From an uncultured Eubacteriales bacterium (GTDB lineage Bacteria > Bacillota > Clostridia > Christensenellales > Aristaeellaceae), in assembly GCA_944349545.1 (NCBI GenBank), contig CALVNG010000016.1, forward strand, positions 1 through 36,514: 36,514 bases of DNA, in the 5' to 3' direction. A model generated the notes under the pieces. That model was not told the DNA's origin and did no database searches. It saw nothing but the letters and a program-made list of their open reading frames with translations. Position 1 is the stretch's first letter. Every line of letters starts with the position of its first letter. Of this stretch, positions 17,023 to 24,677 are shown piece after piece. Made by a program: the position numbers and the translations under genes.

Positions 17023-17703
17023 TTATCGTTTTTCAGTGGAAGCGTCCAAAATGTAATCCCCCAATTCACCGGGCGTATGAAACAGGGCTGTGGCGCCCGC
17101 GGCGCGCAGCTCGTCCTCCGTGCGGAACCCCCAGCAGACCGCCGCGCAGTCCACCCCGGCGTTGCGGGCGGTTTCCACGTCCACGTCGCTGTCGCCCACG
17201 TAGATCACCTCGGAGGGCTTCAATCCCCATTCCTCCATCACCTTGAGGACCGTATCCGGCGCGGGCTTGCGGCGCACGCCCTCCTGCTCCCCCACCGCCA
17301 GCGGAATCCAGCGGCTGAAGTAGTCGCGCGTAAGCGCCTTGACGTTGGGGTCGTTCTTGTTGGAAACGATAGCCTGCCGCACGCCCGCCTGATGCAGCCG
17401 GTCCAGCAGCGCCTCGATGCCGTCGTAGGGCGCGGTGGTATCGTTGTTGTGGCGCGCGTAATAGCTTTTGAACGCCTGCAGGGTCTCCTGGAAGGCCTCC
17501 TCGTCGCCGTCGGCGGAGGCCGGCAGCGCCCGGTGAATCAGCTGGCCCACGCCGTTGCCCACAAAGCGGCATACCTCTTCCAGCGTGCGTTCGGGATAGC
17601 CGCTTTCCCGCAGGGCATGGTTGACCGCATTGGCCAGGTCCTCCAGCGTGTTAAGCAGCGTTCCATCCAGGTCATAGATGACCGTTTCATAGCGTTTGCG
17701 CAT
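17023..17703 (-). CDS. HAD-superfamily phosphatase, phosphoglycolate phosphatase-like
   Basis: 226 residues. Motif I YDLDGTLLNT holds the nucleophile D11 and the acid/base D13. Motif II lies in IVSNKND, with the lysine of motif III downstream (RRKPAPDTV), and motif IV is GDSDVDVETARNAG. A helical cap of type C1 sits after motif I (residues about 18-85), as in Gph/PpaX/YcjU proteins. Substrate may be phosphoglycolate, a sugar phosphate or pyrophosphate, and this cannot be decided here. I chose the ATG at 17703, preceded by GGGGAGGGACC. A longer reading from 17766 lacks a site. It is divergent from the membrane protein gene at 17863. Confidence 0.9.
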   Translation of the reverse strand: MRKRYETVIYDLDGTLLNTLEDLANAVNHALRESGYPERTLEEVCRFVGNGVGQLIHRALPASADGDEEAFQETLQAFKSYYARHNNDTTAPYDGIEALLDRLHQAGVRQAIVSNKNDPNVKALTRDYFSRWIPLAVGEQEGVRRKPAPDTVLKVMEEWGLKPSEVIYVGDSDVDVETARNAGVDCAAVCWGFRTEDELRAAGATALFHTPGELGDYILDASTEKR

Positions 17704-17737
17704 TCGCAAGGTCCCTCCCCTGACTTTCGTCACCGGC

Positions 17738-17766
17738 ATGATACCACTCCTTCGCGCTTTGCGCAA
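17738..17766 (-). promoter_or_regulatory. Promoter of the HAD phosphatase gene
   Basis: TATCAT (17738-17743) on the minus strand with a weak TTGCGC (17761-17766) 17 bases upstream. Confidence 0.5.
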
Positions 17767-17798
17767 CCCGGTTTTACAATGCCAACCCTTTCCCTCAA

Positions 17799-17827
17799 TT
17801 GCGAAAACGCCTGCGCTTTGCTATAAT
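17799..17827 (+). promoter_or_regulatory. Promoter of the membrane protein-trmO operon
   Basis: TTGCGA (17799-17804) and a perfect TATAAT (17822-17827) with a 17-base spacer, about 35 bases before the start codon at 17863. Confidence 0.75.
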
Positions 17828-17862
17828 GGTGGCACGCTTTTGAAAGGGAGGAGGGCTGCCGC

Positions 17863-18423
17863 ATGCGCAAGCTGCGCCGGTTTATCTGGTATCTGGCGGG
17901 AAGGCTGCTGCTGATCACGGTGCTTTTGGGGCTGTTTACGGTCACGTTTTACTATGCCATGAACGCCTCCAACATTTACATCGTGCTCAAGGACGGCATG
18001 GCCAAGCGCGCCCAGGTAATCATGATGGGTGAATCGCCCTCGGAGCTGACCAAGTTTTTTCAGGGCAGCTACCTGCAGCGGGATGAAAACCTGCTCTTGG
18101 CCATCGACGGGCGCAGCCCGTACACCTATTACACCGTGCGCGGTATCGACCATCGGCTGGAGATGACCTGGATGTGGTGCTGGCCGTGGGAGAGCACGGC
18201 CCGTGTGGAGTTTACCGAAACCATTCCCCGCATCGACGGGCGGGTAAACGGCGACTATGCGGAGGCGGCGCGCGCGCTGTACGGCGAGGGGTACGAATCG
18301 CCCCCCAAATGGCAGGGCGGGCGCTACAGCGCCACCATGGTCAAGGAAAACAACCAGTGGCATATCCGTAGCCTGTCGCTGCTGGAACTGCTGGACACGG
18401 GAAATGAGGATGTCCAGCCATGA
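17863..18423 (+). CDS. Membrane-anchored protein of unknown function
   Basis: 186 residues, not recognised. The N-terminus is basic (MRKLRRF) with one membrane helix (about 10-32, LAGRLLLITVLLGLFTVTFYY). The remaining 150 residues lie outside the membrane by the positive-inside rule. The outer domain starts with IYIVLKDGMAKRAQVIMMG and has a tryptophan-rich stretch (MTWMWCWPWE), then VEFTETIPRIDGRV and a final WHIRSLSLLEL. The AQVIMM and late NQWHIRSL pieces recall small secreted NTF2-like or lumazine-type folds, but I would not assign one. GGGAGGAGGGC precedes the ATG. Its stop overlaps the trmO start as ATGA, so the two are translationally coupled. There is no obvious link between an envelope protein and a tRNA methyltransferase. 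Confidence 0.82.
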   Translation: MRKLRRFIWYLAGRLLLITVLLGLFTVTFYYAMNASNIYIVLKDGMAKRAQVIMMGESPSELTKFFQGSYLQRDENLLLAIDGRSPYTYYTVRGIDHRLEMTWMWCWPWESTARVEFTETIPRIDGRVNGDYAEAARALYGEGYESPPKWQGGRYSATMVKENNQWHIRSLSLLELLDTGNEDVQP

Positions 18424-19127
18424 GCGAAACGATGACGGTGCGCATCATCGCGCGCGTCCGAAGCGATTTTGGTTCCAAATTCGGCATACCGCGCCAGAGC
18501 GGGCTGGTTGACAGCCTCACGGCGCGCGTGGTGTTCGAGCCCGAATACCGCAATCCCGACGCGCTTCGCGGGCTGGAAGGATTCAGCCATCTGTGGCTGA
18601 TCTGGCAGTTTTCCCAGTGCATGGGGAAGGGCTGGACGCCCACGGTGCGCCCGCCCAAGCTGGGCGGCAACCGTCGTATGGGCGTTTTTGCCACACGGTC
18701 GCCGTTTCGGCCCAACGCCATCGGCCTGTCCTCCGTCAGGCTGGAGCGAATCGAAACGGACCCCGCGCTGGGGCCCGTTTTGCATGTATGCGGCGCCGAC
18801 CTCATGGACGGCACCCCGATTTTGGACATCAAGCCCTATCTGCCCTACACCGACAGCCATCCCGGCGCGCGGGGCGGCTTCGCACCCGCTCCGCTGGCGG
18901 CTCTGGATGTACGGGCCGATCCCGGCGTGCTCGCGCCCGTTCCGCAGGAAAGGCGCAAAGCCCTTCTCGATACGCTGGCCCAGGACCCCCGCCCCGGCTA
19001 TCAGCACGAACCGGGCCGGGTCTACGGCATGCTTTTCGCCGGCTGCGACGTGCGCTTTACCGTGGAGGACGGCGTCGTGACCGTGCGCGAGATTTGCCCT
19101 TGCGCGGGAGAGGCGGAGGACCCATGA
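18420..19127 (+). CDS. trmO: tRNA (t6A37) N6-methyltransferase TrmO
   Basis: 235 residues of the TsaA/TrmO (UPF0066) family, which methylates N6-threonylcarbamoyl-adenosine 37 of some tRNAs using SAM. The family marks are IARVRSDFGSKFGIPRQSG near the start, LEGFSHLWLIW, GVFATRSPFRPNAIGLS and ADLMDGTPILDIKPYLPYTD. The C-terminal 85 residues (APAPLAALDVRA onward) form the extra domain seen in the long bacterial members. It starts inside the stop of the upstream membrane protein gene (ATGA). It converges with the Wzy-like gene with 14 bases between, and I see no terminator there. Confidence 0.93.
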   Translation: MSETMTVRIIARVRSDFGSKFGIPRQSGLVDSLTARVVFEPEYRNPDALRGLEGFSHLWLIWQFSQCMGKGWTPTVRPPKLGGNRRMGVFATRSPFRPNAIGLSSVRLERIETDPALGPVLHVCGADLMDGTPILDIKPYLPYTDSHPGARGGFAPAPLAALDVRADPGVLAPVPQERRKALLDTLAQDPRPGYQHEPGRVYGMLFAGCDVRFTVEDGVVTVREICPCAGEAEDP

Positions 19128-19141
19128 CCGCCGCCTTGACC

Positions 19142-20428
19142 TCACGCCCGCGCCGCTTCGCCCTCCAGCACCAAAAGCACGCCCATCATCGCCACGGCCG
19201 CGATGTCCCGGCTATACACCACCGTGCCCAGCAGCGCGGTCGCGCCCACGGCAATCCCCGTCAGGACCAGATGCGCCCTGGCGGGGCTTTTTTTCAGCCC
19301 GCGGAACGCCCCGCGCCCCATCAGCCACAGCATGCCGCCCATCGCCGCCGTACCCAGCAAGCCCGTGCCGCTCAACGCGTCCAACAGGTCGCTGTGCTGG
19401 CTGAGCAGCTTTTCGCCGCCCAACATGCTGCCTATGAGCGGCGAGCGCGCCAAACCCTCCAGCGCCGTCAGGTAATACCCCAGGCGGGAGTCCGCGCTGG
19501 TCGCGCCACCCTCCAGCGCCTGCAGCAGCTGCCGGAAGCTGAAGGCAAAATTGCTGAGGCCCAGTCCCTCGCATACCTCGGCGGCCAGCGCGGTCAGCGG
19601 CACGCGCAGCAGAAACGCCGCCGCCAGCGGCACAGCGCCCCAAAGAAGCGACGCGCCCAGCCCTACGCGCCCGCGCGAAGCGGCGCGCACCGCCAGCCCG
19701 ATGCCCTCCACCGCCAGAATGGCCGCCGCAAACAGCGTGGCATAGGTATACTGCGAAAGCGCCACCATGACCGCCTGCGCCGCCAGCAGCGCGCAGAAGG
19801 CCGCGCGCCGCCGGCCTCCGTGCCGCTGGATCGCCAGGCACGTCAGCGGAAGCGCCGCCACCGTGGCGTATACGAAGTCATATCCGCCGATGTTGCGCAG
19901 CATCAGTTCCTTGAGATAGGCCTCCTGCGCCTCGCCCCCGGCTCCGTAGCCAAGCGAGCGGGAATAGGCGTACACGCGTCCGCCTCGCAGCATGCCCTGG
20001 ATGAGCCAGCCGATGGTGGTGAGCGTGGTCACGGTGATCACGCCCAGCATAAGCGGACGAACCCAGCGCCACAGGCGGCTGTCGCCCCGCTCGCGCGCAT
20101 AGCCCGCAAAGACCACCGGGAACCAGAACATGGCCTGCTGCACATAGAAGCCTGCGCCGTTTTCCCCGCCGCGCGCCAGAAAGACGCGCAGGATCGCCGG
20201 CATCAGCGCGGCACACGCCGCGCGCAGCAAGGTGCGCCAGCCATGCGCCCTGAGCCACGTCCCGTCCAGCAGCACGCCCGCGCCAAACAGCGCCACTGCG
20301 GCTGCACCCGTAACGGCGTGCCCCGTGGTCTGCACCGCGGGCAGCAGCAGCCAGAACAGATACACAAGCATGGAGGCATTCATCAGCCCAGCGCTCGTGG
20401 CAGAGGGTTTTTCCAGCGTATGCGTCAT
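19142..20428 (-). CDS. Polytopic membrane protein, O-antigen ligase/Wzy polymerase-like
   Basis: 428 residues with about 10-12 membrane helices. The outer loop before the last helices carries HSDLLDALSGTGLLGTAAMGG, which matches the H(N/S)-x-L/Y...G-x-x-G pattern of the O-antigen ligase/Wzy/exopolysaccharide polymerase family, and a preceding loop carries RSPLIGSMLGGEKLLS. These proteins join sugar polymers carried on undecaprenyl phosphate. No glycosyltransferases or flippase lie nearby, so it is an orphan, and its substrate (teichoic acid, capsule, S-layer or protein glycan) is unknown. It starts 20 bases after the ThrE exporter stop with AAGGAG upstream, so it is probably expressed with that gene. 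The family call rests on pattern only. Confidence 0.65.
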   Translation of the reverse strand: MTHTLEKPSATSAGLMNASMLVYLFWLLLPAVQTTGHAVTGAAAVALFGAGVLLDGTWLRAHGWRTLLRAACAALMPAILRVFLARGGENGAGFYVQQAMFWFPVVFAGYARERGDSRLWRWVRPLMLGVITVTTLTTIGWLIQGMLRGGRVYAYSRSLGYGAGGEAQEAYLKELMLRNIGGYDFVYATVAALPLTCLAIQRHGGRRRAAFCALLAAQAVMVALSQYTYATLFAAAILAVEGIGLAVRAASRGRVGLGASLLWGAVPLAAAFLLRVPLTALAAEVCEGLGLSNFAFSFRQLLQALEGGATSADSRLGYYLTALEGLARSPLIGSMLGGEKLLSQHSDLLDALSGTGLLGTAAMGGMLWLMGRGAFRGLKKSPARAHLVLTGIAVGATALLGTVVYSRDIAAVAMMGVLLVLEGEAARA

Positions 20429-20448
20429 GGCTCACGCTCTCCTTCTCT

Positions 20449-21687
20449 TCAGTGTTTCGCGCCGCGGTCCGCGCCTACCAGCGCCGTTCCCAGGCCGATG
20501 CCCAGCGCGATCATCACGATCAGCGCCATGGTATGGGCGGCGATGGAGGCCCCCGCCGCCATATCGCCCGTGGCCAGCGCGCTCATCGCGCGGTAGAGGC
20601 CCACGCCCGGCACCAGCGGCAGGATGGCGATGGTCACAAACACCGTGGCAATCATCTTCAGCCTGCGCGCGGCGATCTGCGCCCCCAGCGCCGCCACCAG
20701 CGCGCCCGCGAACATGGCGGCGGTTTCGGCCGCGCCCAGGGCCATCGCCGCCCAGTAGCACAGATAGCCCGCGGACCCCAGCATTCCGCCCCAGAGGATG
20801 GCCTTTCGCGGCGCGTAGAGCAGCGCCCCGAAGCCGCCGCCCGCCAGCAGGCTGCTGATCAGCAGCGCAGCCGCGGCGCGCAGGTCAAAGGGCATTGCGG
20901 GCGCGCTCTCCAGCGACTGTCCCGCCAGCCCCACCCAGCTGCTCACATGCGTGCCGATCAGCGCGCCGCCCGCCAGCAGCGCCGCGATCATCACGGCGCG
21001 CGCGGCGTGCGTCACCCCGGAAACCATGTCGCCCCGCAGGATGTCCTGCACCGCGTTGGTCATGCTAAGGCCCGGCACCAGCGGCATGATGGCGCTGGCG
21101 ATCATCGCCTCCACCACCCCCAGCCCGGTCAGCGCATGAAACGCCAGCGGAATCAGCGCGCACAGCACGCCGCCCAGCAGCACGCTGCTCATGCCGCTTC
21201 CGTCGCGCCGCCCCAGCAGGCGCGGCACCAGCAGCGTCAGCGCCGCGCACACGCCGCCCACGGCCATATCGACCCATCCGCCGGCGAACATCACGGCAAA
21301 CCCGGCCGCCGTCAGGAACGCCACCGCCGGCGCATACCACACGGCCATGTCCTCCCCGAGGCGCGCAGCCTCCCGCAGGGCGTCCATCGCCGCCTCCGGC
21401 GCAAGGGTCCCCTCCGCCAGCTGACGGCTGATCTGATTGACCCGGTCCACCCTGGCCAGATGCGTGCCGCGCAGAAAAATCCGGCACACGGACGTTTCCC
21501 GCTCGCCGCACTCATCCGTATAGGAGATGAACAGGCCGCTGGGTATGCCGAACACGTCCACCTCCGTCATGCCCAGCGCATGCGCCATGCGCGTCACCGT
21601 GTCCTCGGCGCGGTAGGTCTCGCCGCCGTTTTCCAATATGACGCGCCCCGCCAGGCTCAGAATCCTGGTGCGCCACGCTGCGCTCAT
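20449..21687 (-). CDS. thrE: Threonine/serine exporter, fused ThrE type
   Basis: 412 residues. A cytoplasmic N-terminal part (about 1-115) has the ThrE signature GRVILENGGETYRAEDTV and IPSGLFISYTD. Five helices follow, ending in the PF06738-type region (ASAIMPLVPGLSMTNAVQD), then a second five-helix unit of PF12821 type with AILPLVPGVGLYRAM. In many bacteria these are two proteins (YjjP and YjjB). Here they are one chain, as in Corynebacterium ThrE. Both PLVPG repeats are intact. I chose the ATG at 21687, nine bases after AAGGAGG. The ATG at 21696 touches that site directly and cannot use it. Amino acid export relieves overload from peptide uptake. The exact substrate is inferred from family. 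Confidence 0.88.
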   Translation of the reverse strand: MSAAWRTRILSLAGRVILENGGETYRAEDTVTRMAHALGMTEVDVFGIPSGLFISYTDECGERETSVCRIFLRGTHLARVDRVNQISRQLAEGTLAPEAAMDALREAARLGEDMAVWYAPAVAFLTAAGFAVMFAGGWVDMAVGGVCAALTLLVPRLLGRRDGSGMSSVLLGGVLCALIPLAFHALTGLGVVEAMIASAIMPLVPGLSMTNAVQDILRGDMVSGVTHAARAVMIAALLAGGALIGTHVSSWVGLAGQSLESAPAMPFDLRAAAALLISSLLAGGGFGALLYAPRKAILWGGMLGSAGYLCYWAAMALGAAETAAMFAGALVAALGAQIAARRLKMIATVFVTIAILPLVPGVGLYRAMSALATGDMAAGASIAAHTMALIVMIALGIGLGTALVGADRGAKH

Positions 21688-21732
21688 GCCGCGCATCCTC
21701 CTTCAAATAGAGCCGCGCTTTGCGCGGCCCGG

Positions 21733-21770
21733 ACTACGCGTAGTATAGCAGATGGCCCGTTGGAATGCAA
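21733..21770 (-). promoter_or_regulatory. Promoter of thrE with an overlapping palindrome
   Basis: TATACT (21742-21747) with a weak TTGCAT (21765-21770) 17 bases upstream on the minus strand. A perfect 12 bp palindrome, ACTACGCGTAGT (21733-21744), runs from the -10 box to the expected transcription start. Behind it a 7 bp hairpin (GCCGCGC/GCGCGGC, 21712-21728) lies just before the ribosome site. Confidence 0.6.
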
Positions 21771-21775
21771 CTTGC

Positions 21776-22231
21776 CTAGGGACGGATCTCCACGGCCTCC
21801 AGCTGATCCCGCAGGGGAAAGAGGCGGTCCATGTCCGAAGCGTCCAGCGCGATGCAGCCCTGCGTCCAGTCGCTCCGGCTCCCGCCCTCATGGATATAGA
21901 TTTCCCCGCCCAGGGGCGAACCCCACGGCGGCCGGCGGCCTTCGCGCTGTGCCTGCTCCACGGCACAAAGCGTGGCTGCGTCGATCTCCCCGCGCGAAAG
22001 CGCCGCCAGCGCGTCATGTACGCCGGGATAGGACAGCCCCAGGCTTCGTCCGTACTTGCCCCGTTCCTTGATCAGGCAGATGGCGTAGACGCCCTCCGGC
22101 GTCCGCCCGTCCCCCTGACGCAGCTTGGGGCCCTCCGGTTCGCGTCCCAGCGCCGCACGGCAGCGCAGGATTTCCTTCTCCCCGTCAAACACCGTCAGCC
22201 TTCTCTCGCGCTTTTCAATGACGGCCCGCAT
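21776..22231 (-). CDS. YkuD/YafK-type L,D-transpeptidase domain protein, no signal peptide
   Basis: 151 residues, essentially one YkuD domain. The catalytic motif is IYIHEGGSRSDWTQGCIAL with the histidine and cysteine intact. The WTxGCIAL form is that of the YafK/DpaA-like subgroup, not the classical S-x-GC-I-R. Earlier marks are GREPEGPKLRQGDGRTPEGVY. Family members cross-link or trim peptidoglycan peptides. No signal peptide or membrane helix is seen: the protein starts MRAVIEKRERRLTVFDGEK. The ATG at 22231 has a perfect GGAGGTGA eight bases upstream. The frame continues upstream into the opposite-strand foldase gene but that part is not coding. It is divergent from the foldase and lies 88 bases upstream of thrE on the same strand. 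Confidence 0.85.
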   Translation of the reverse strand: MRAVIEKRERRLTVFDGEKEILRCRAALGREPEGPKLRQGDGRTPEGVYAICLIKERGKYGRSLGLSYPGVHDALAALSRGEIDAATLCAVEQAQREGRRPPWGSPLGGEIYIHEGGSRSDWTQGCIALDASDMDRLFPLRDQLEAVEIRP

Positions 22232-22310
22232 ACTCTCACCTCCTCCAAGTCCAAAGTTGTGAAAAACGTGTGAATAGTCTGTAACATTCTGCCTTTCGAC
22301 CCGAAATCCC

Positions 22311-22339
22311 TTGCAGAAAAACCGTCGGTGTGTCATAAT
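22311..22339 (+). promoter_or_regulatory. Possible promoter of the foldase gene
   Basis: TTGCAG (22311-22316) and CATAAT (22334-22339), 17 bases apart, leave a leader of about 95 bases before the start codon at 22439. The -35 box is weak. Confidence 0.45.
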
Positions 22340-22438
22340 GGCTGGGATATCAAACCGCCGGGCGTTCGCCCGCAAGGGCGGCGCGTCCGAGGATCTGCCC
22401 CCTTTGATAATCCCGTTTTGGAAAGGAACGTTGCAAAC

Positions 22439-23953
22439 ATGACCAAACTCAGGAAAACTGTCGCCCTGCTTCTGTGCCTGTGCATGCTGTGGGGAACCGC
22501 CGCCCTGGCCGAGGATGCGGCCGCCACGACCGACGCCGCCGCGGCCGTCACCGAGCTCAACGACTCCGACGTGCTGGCCAGCGTCAATGGTGAGGAAGTA
22601 AGCTGGGACGATGTCAAGAGCCTGTATTCCAGCCTGGTTGCGCAGTACGGCAGCGCCTACGACCTGACCCAGCAGGCCAATGTGGACCTGTTCCGCGCCG
22701 TGGCGCTGGAAAACCGCCTCACCGAGGCGCTGATGGAGCAGAAGGCCAAGGAATTTGGCGTCGATCAGCTGACGGACGATGAAATCGCCGCCATCGAAGC
22801 CGATGCCGACGCCAACTGGGAAACCGCCCTGGCGGACTACCAGGCCTACTTCTATCCCGACCTGACCGAGGAGAGCAGCGAGGAGGAGAAGGCCGCCGCG
22901 CAGGAGGAGGCCCTCAACTACTACAAGGATCAGGGCTACACCCTCGAAAGCCTGCGCGAGGAATACAAGCGCTATACCATCATCAACAAGATCGCCGACA
23001 TCATGGTCCAGGACGCCACGGTGACCGATCAGGAGGTGGAGGATCTCTATCAGTCGCTGGTGGAGGCTGACAAGGAGCTCTACGAAAACGACATCGCCGC
23101 CTATGAGTCCTACAACAGCTATGTGGACCAGATGGCCATGTATGCCGCCCTCTACGGAACCAGCAGCAACCTCGACCATGCCTGGTACAAGCCCGACGGA
23201 TTCCGCGCGGTCAAGCACATCCTGCTGCCCGTGGATTCCGAGCTGATGACCGCCTATACCGACCTGCAGGCCCGCTGGGAAGAGCAGCAGGAGGCCGCCG
23301 CGGCGGCCGAGGAGAGCGACGGCGAAACCGCTGAGGCCACCGACGCCGACGAGGCGACCGCCGAGCCCACCGCCACGCCCGAACCCGTGACCGAAGACCA
23401 GGTCAATGCCGCCAAGGCAGCCATCTTCGATTCGCTGGCGGATACCATCGACGAAATCAACCAGAAGATTGCCGAGGGCGCGGATTTCGACGAGCTGATC
23501 GCCACCTACGGCGTCAACGAGGACGGCACCGCCTCTGACCCCGGCATGACCACCGAGCCTTACATGACCAGCGGCTATGAGGTATGCAGCGCCTCGACCG
23601 CCTATGTGCCCGAGTTCGTCGAGGCTGCCATGAGCATCGACAGCGTGGGCGGCGTCTCCGCTCCCTACCTGAGCAGCTATGGCGTGCACATCGTCAAGTA
23701 CATCGGCGATGTGGAAGGCGGTCCCATCCCCATGACCGACGAGCAGCGCGAAGCCAAGCGGCAGAGCCTGCTGGCCAGCAAGCAGAACGAGCTGTATGCC
23801 TCCACCCTGGAATCCTGGCTGGCGGAAGCCGACATCACCTACACCGGTGTGACCCCCAGCATCGCGGAGCTTGAGGGCACGACCGCCGCCACCGACACCG
23901 CCGCCGCGGAGGAAACCGCCGCTCCCGAAGCTACGGAAGCGCCGGCCGCCTGA
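22439..23953 (+). CDS. Secreted parvulin-type peptidyl-prolyl isomerase (PrsA/SurA-like foldase)
   Basis: 504 residues, with a signal peptide (1-24) and no lipobox, unlike Bacillus PrsA. Residues 40-250 form a SurA-like chaperone part (VLASVNGEEVSWDDVKSLYSSL, then helical acidic segments). The parvulin domain begins at FRAVKHILLPV (255-265), continues as EGADFDELIATYG (346-358) and ends at SYGVHIVKYIG (413-423). Between the first and second pieces it is interrupted by about 60 residues rich in Ala, Glu, Thr and Pro (270-330). A similar tail covers about 470-504. The role would be folding of exported proteins at the membrane-wall interface. AAAGGA precedes the ATG at 22439. A strong terminator follows. 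Activity as an isomerase is likely but the insertion may alter it. Confidence 0.88.
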   Translation: MTKLRKTVALLLCLCMLWGTAALAEDAAATTDAAAAVTELNDSDVLASVNGEEVSWDDVKSLYSSLVAQYGSAYDLTQQANVDLFRAVALENRLTEALMEQKAKEFGVDQLTDDEIAAIEADADANWETALADYQAYFYPDLTEESSEEEKAAAQEEALNYYKDQGYTLESLREEYKRYTIINKIADIMVQDATVTDQEVEDLYQSLVEADKELYENDIAAYESYNSYVDQMAMYAALYGTSSNLDHAWYKPDGFRAVKHILLPVDSELMTAYTDLQARWEEQQEAAAAAEESDGETAEATDADEATAEPTATPEPVTEDQVNAAKAAIFDSLADTIDEINQKIAEGADFDELIATYGVNEDGTASDPGMTTEPYMTSGYEVCSASTAYVPEFVEAAMSIDSVGGVSAPYLSSYGVHIVKYIGDVEGGPIPMTDEQREAKRQSLLASKQNELYASTLESWLAEADITYTGVTPSIAELEGTTAATDTAAAEETAAPEATEAPAA

Positions 23954-23976
23954 TCCGCTCCCACGGCGTCAAGTTC

Positions 23977-24015
23977 GCTCCCCGGCAGCCAACGGCCGCC
24001 GGGGAGCCGCTTTTT
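23977..24015 (+). terminator. Terminator of the foldase gene
   Basis: A 10 bp stem (GCTCCCCGGC with GCCGGGGAGC) and a T tract at 24011-24015, starting 24 bases after the stop codon. Confidence 0.85.
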
Positions 24016-24099
24016 GCGGGGGGCGGCGGCGGGGCGGCTCCGCACACTTCCTCGTCCGTGGGCGTTCCCTCCCGCGCAAAGCCGCGCGTTCCATAAAGA

Positions 24100-24134
24100 A
24101 GCGCCCCGGCGGCTGCCGTTGCCGCCGGGGCGCT
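24100..24134 (-). terminator. Terminator of the NusG-II/Gx operon
   Basis: A perfect 13 bp stem (AGCGCCCCGGCGG and its complement) with a 9-base loop, 8 bases after the Gx stop codon. On the minus strand TTCTTTAT follows. It may also stop plus-strand readthrough. Confidence 0.82.
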
Positions 24135-24142
24135 TTCCCGCG

Positions 24143-24664
24143 CTATCTGCGAATCTTTTGCAGGTGCTTCATCACCAGATTGGCCGCCACGCCGGTGACC
24201 GCCCCTGTGATCAGGCCCGCCACCATCAGCACCGCCATATAGTACATCAGGCTTGGGGTGCTCAAAATCACCATGGCCAGGGCCACCTGGCCCACGTTAT
24301 GGGCCACGCCGCCCACCATGCTCACCATCACGGGATGAATCCCGCGCACACGGCTGAGCAGCGTCATAAACACCATGCTCACCAGCCCGCCGGCAAAGGC
24401 ATACATCATGGCGTTCACCCCTCCGAACAAAAGCCCGGAAAGCACCACCTTGAGCACCATCAGCACAAACGCCGTAGGGATATTGAGCATGTAGACCGCA
24501 AAGATCAGCACGCCGTTGCTCAAGCCCAGCTTGATCCCCGGCACACCCGCCGCCACCGGCATCAGGCTCTCGACAAATCCCAGCACCAGCATCAGGGCCA
24601 CCAGCAGCCCGCACAGCGCCACCCACTGGGTACGTTCCCGCAGGGTTTGTTTTTTTCTGCTCAT
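24143..24664 (-). CDS. Gx transporter family membrane protein (EetB-like)
   Basis: 173 residues with about five membrane helices. The family marks are ALCGLLVALMLVLGFVESLMP, GIKLGLSN, LMVLKVVLSGLLFGG and GGVAHNVGQ. The family is Pfam Hpre_diP_synt_I (old name heptaprenyl diphosphate synthase component I), now called Gx transporter. To my recollection a protein of this type paired with a NusG-II protein is EetB of the Listeria extracellular electron transfer locus. The transported substrate is not known to me. It starts 13 bases after the NusG-II gene, so the two are one operon closed by a strong terminator. The polyprenyl synthase, NADH dehydrogenase and ApbE genes found next to such pairs elsewhere are missing here. 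Confidence 0.88.
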   Translation of the reverse strand: MSRKKQTLRERTQWVALCGLLVALMLVLGFVESLMPVAAGVPGIKLGLSNGVLIFAVYMLNIPTAFVLMVLKVVLSGLLFGGVNAMMYAFAGGLVSMVFMTLLSRVRGIHPVMVSMVGGVAHNVGQVALAMVILSTPSLMYYMAVLMVAGLITGAVTGVAANLVMKHLQKIRR

Positions 24665-24677
24665 CTGTACGCTCCTG

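Noticed and set aside
22232-23689. Upstream extension of the L,D-transpeptidase frame to 637 residues
   Set aside because: The extension overlaps the foldase gene on the other strand and the perfect GGAGGTGA site fixes the start at 22231.
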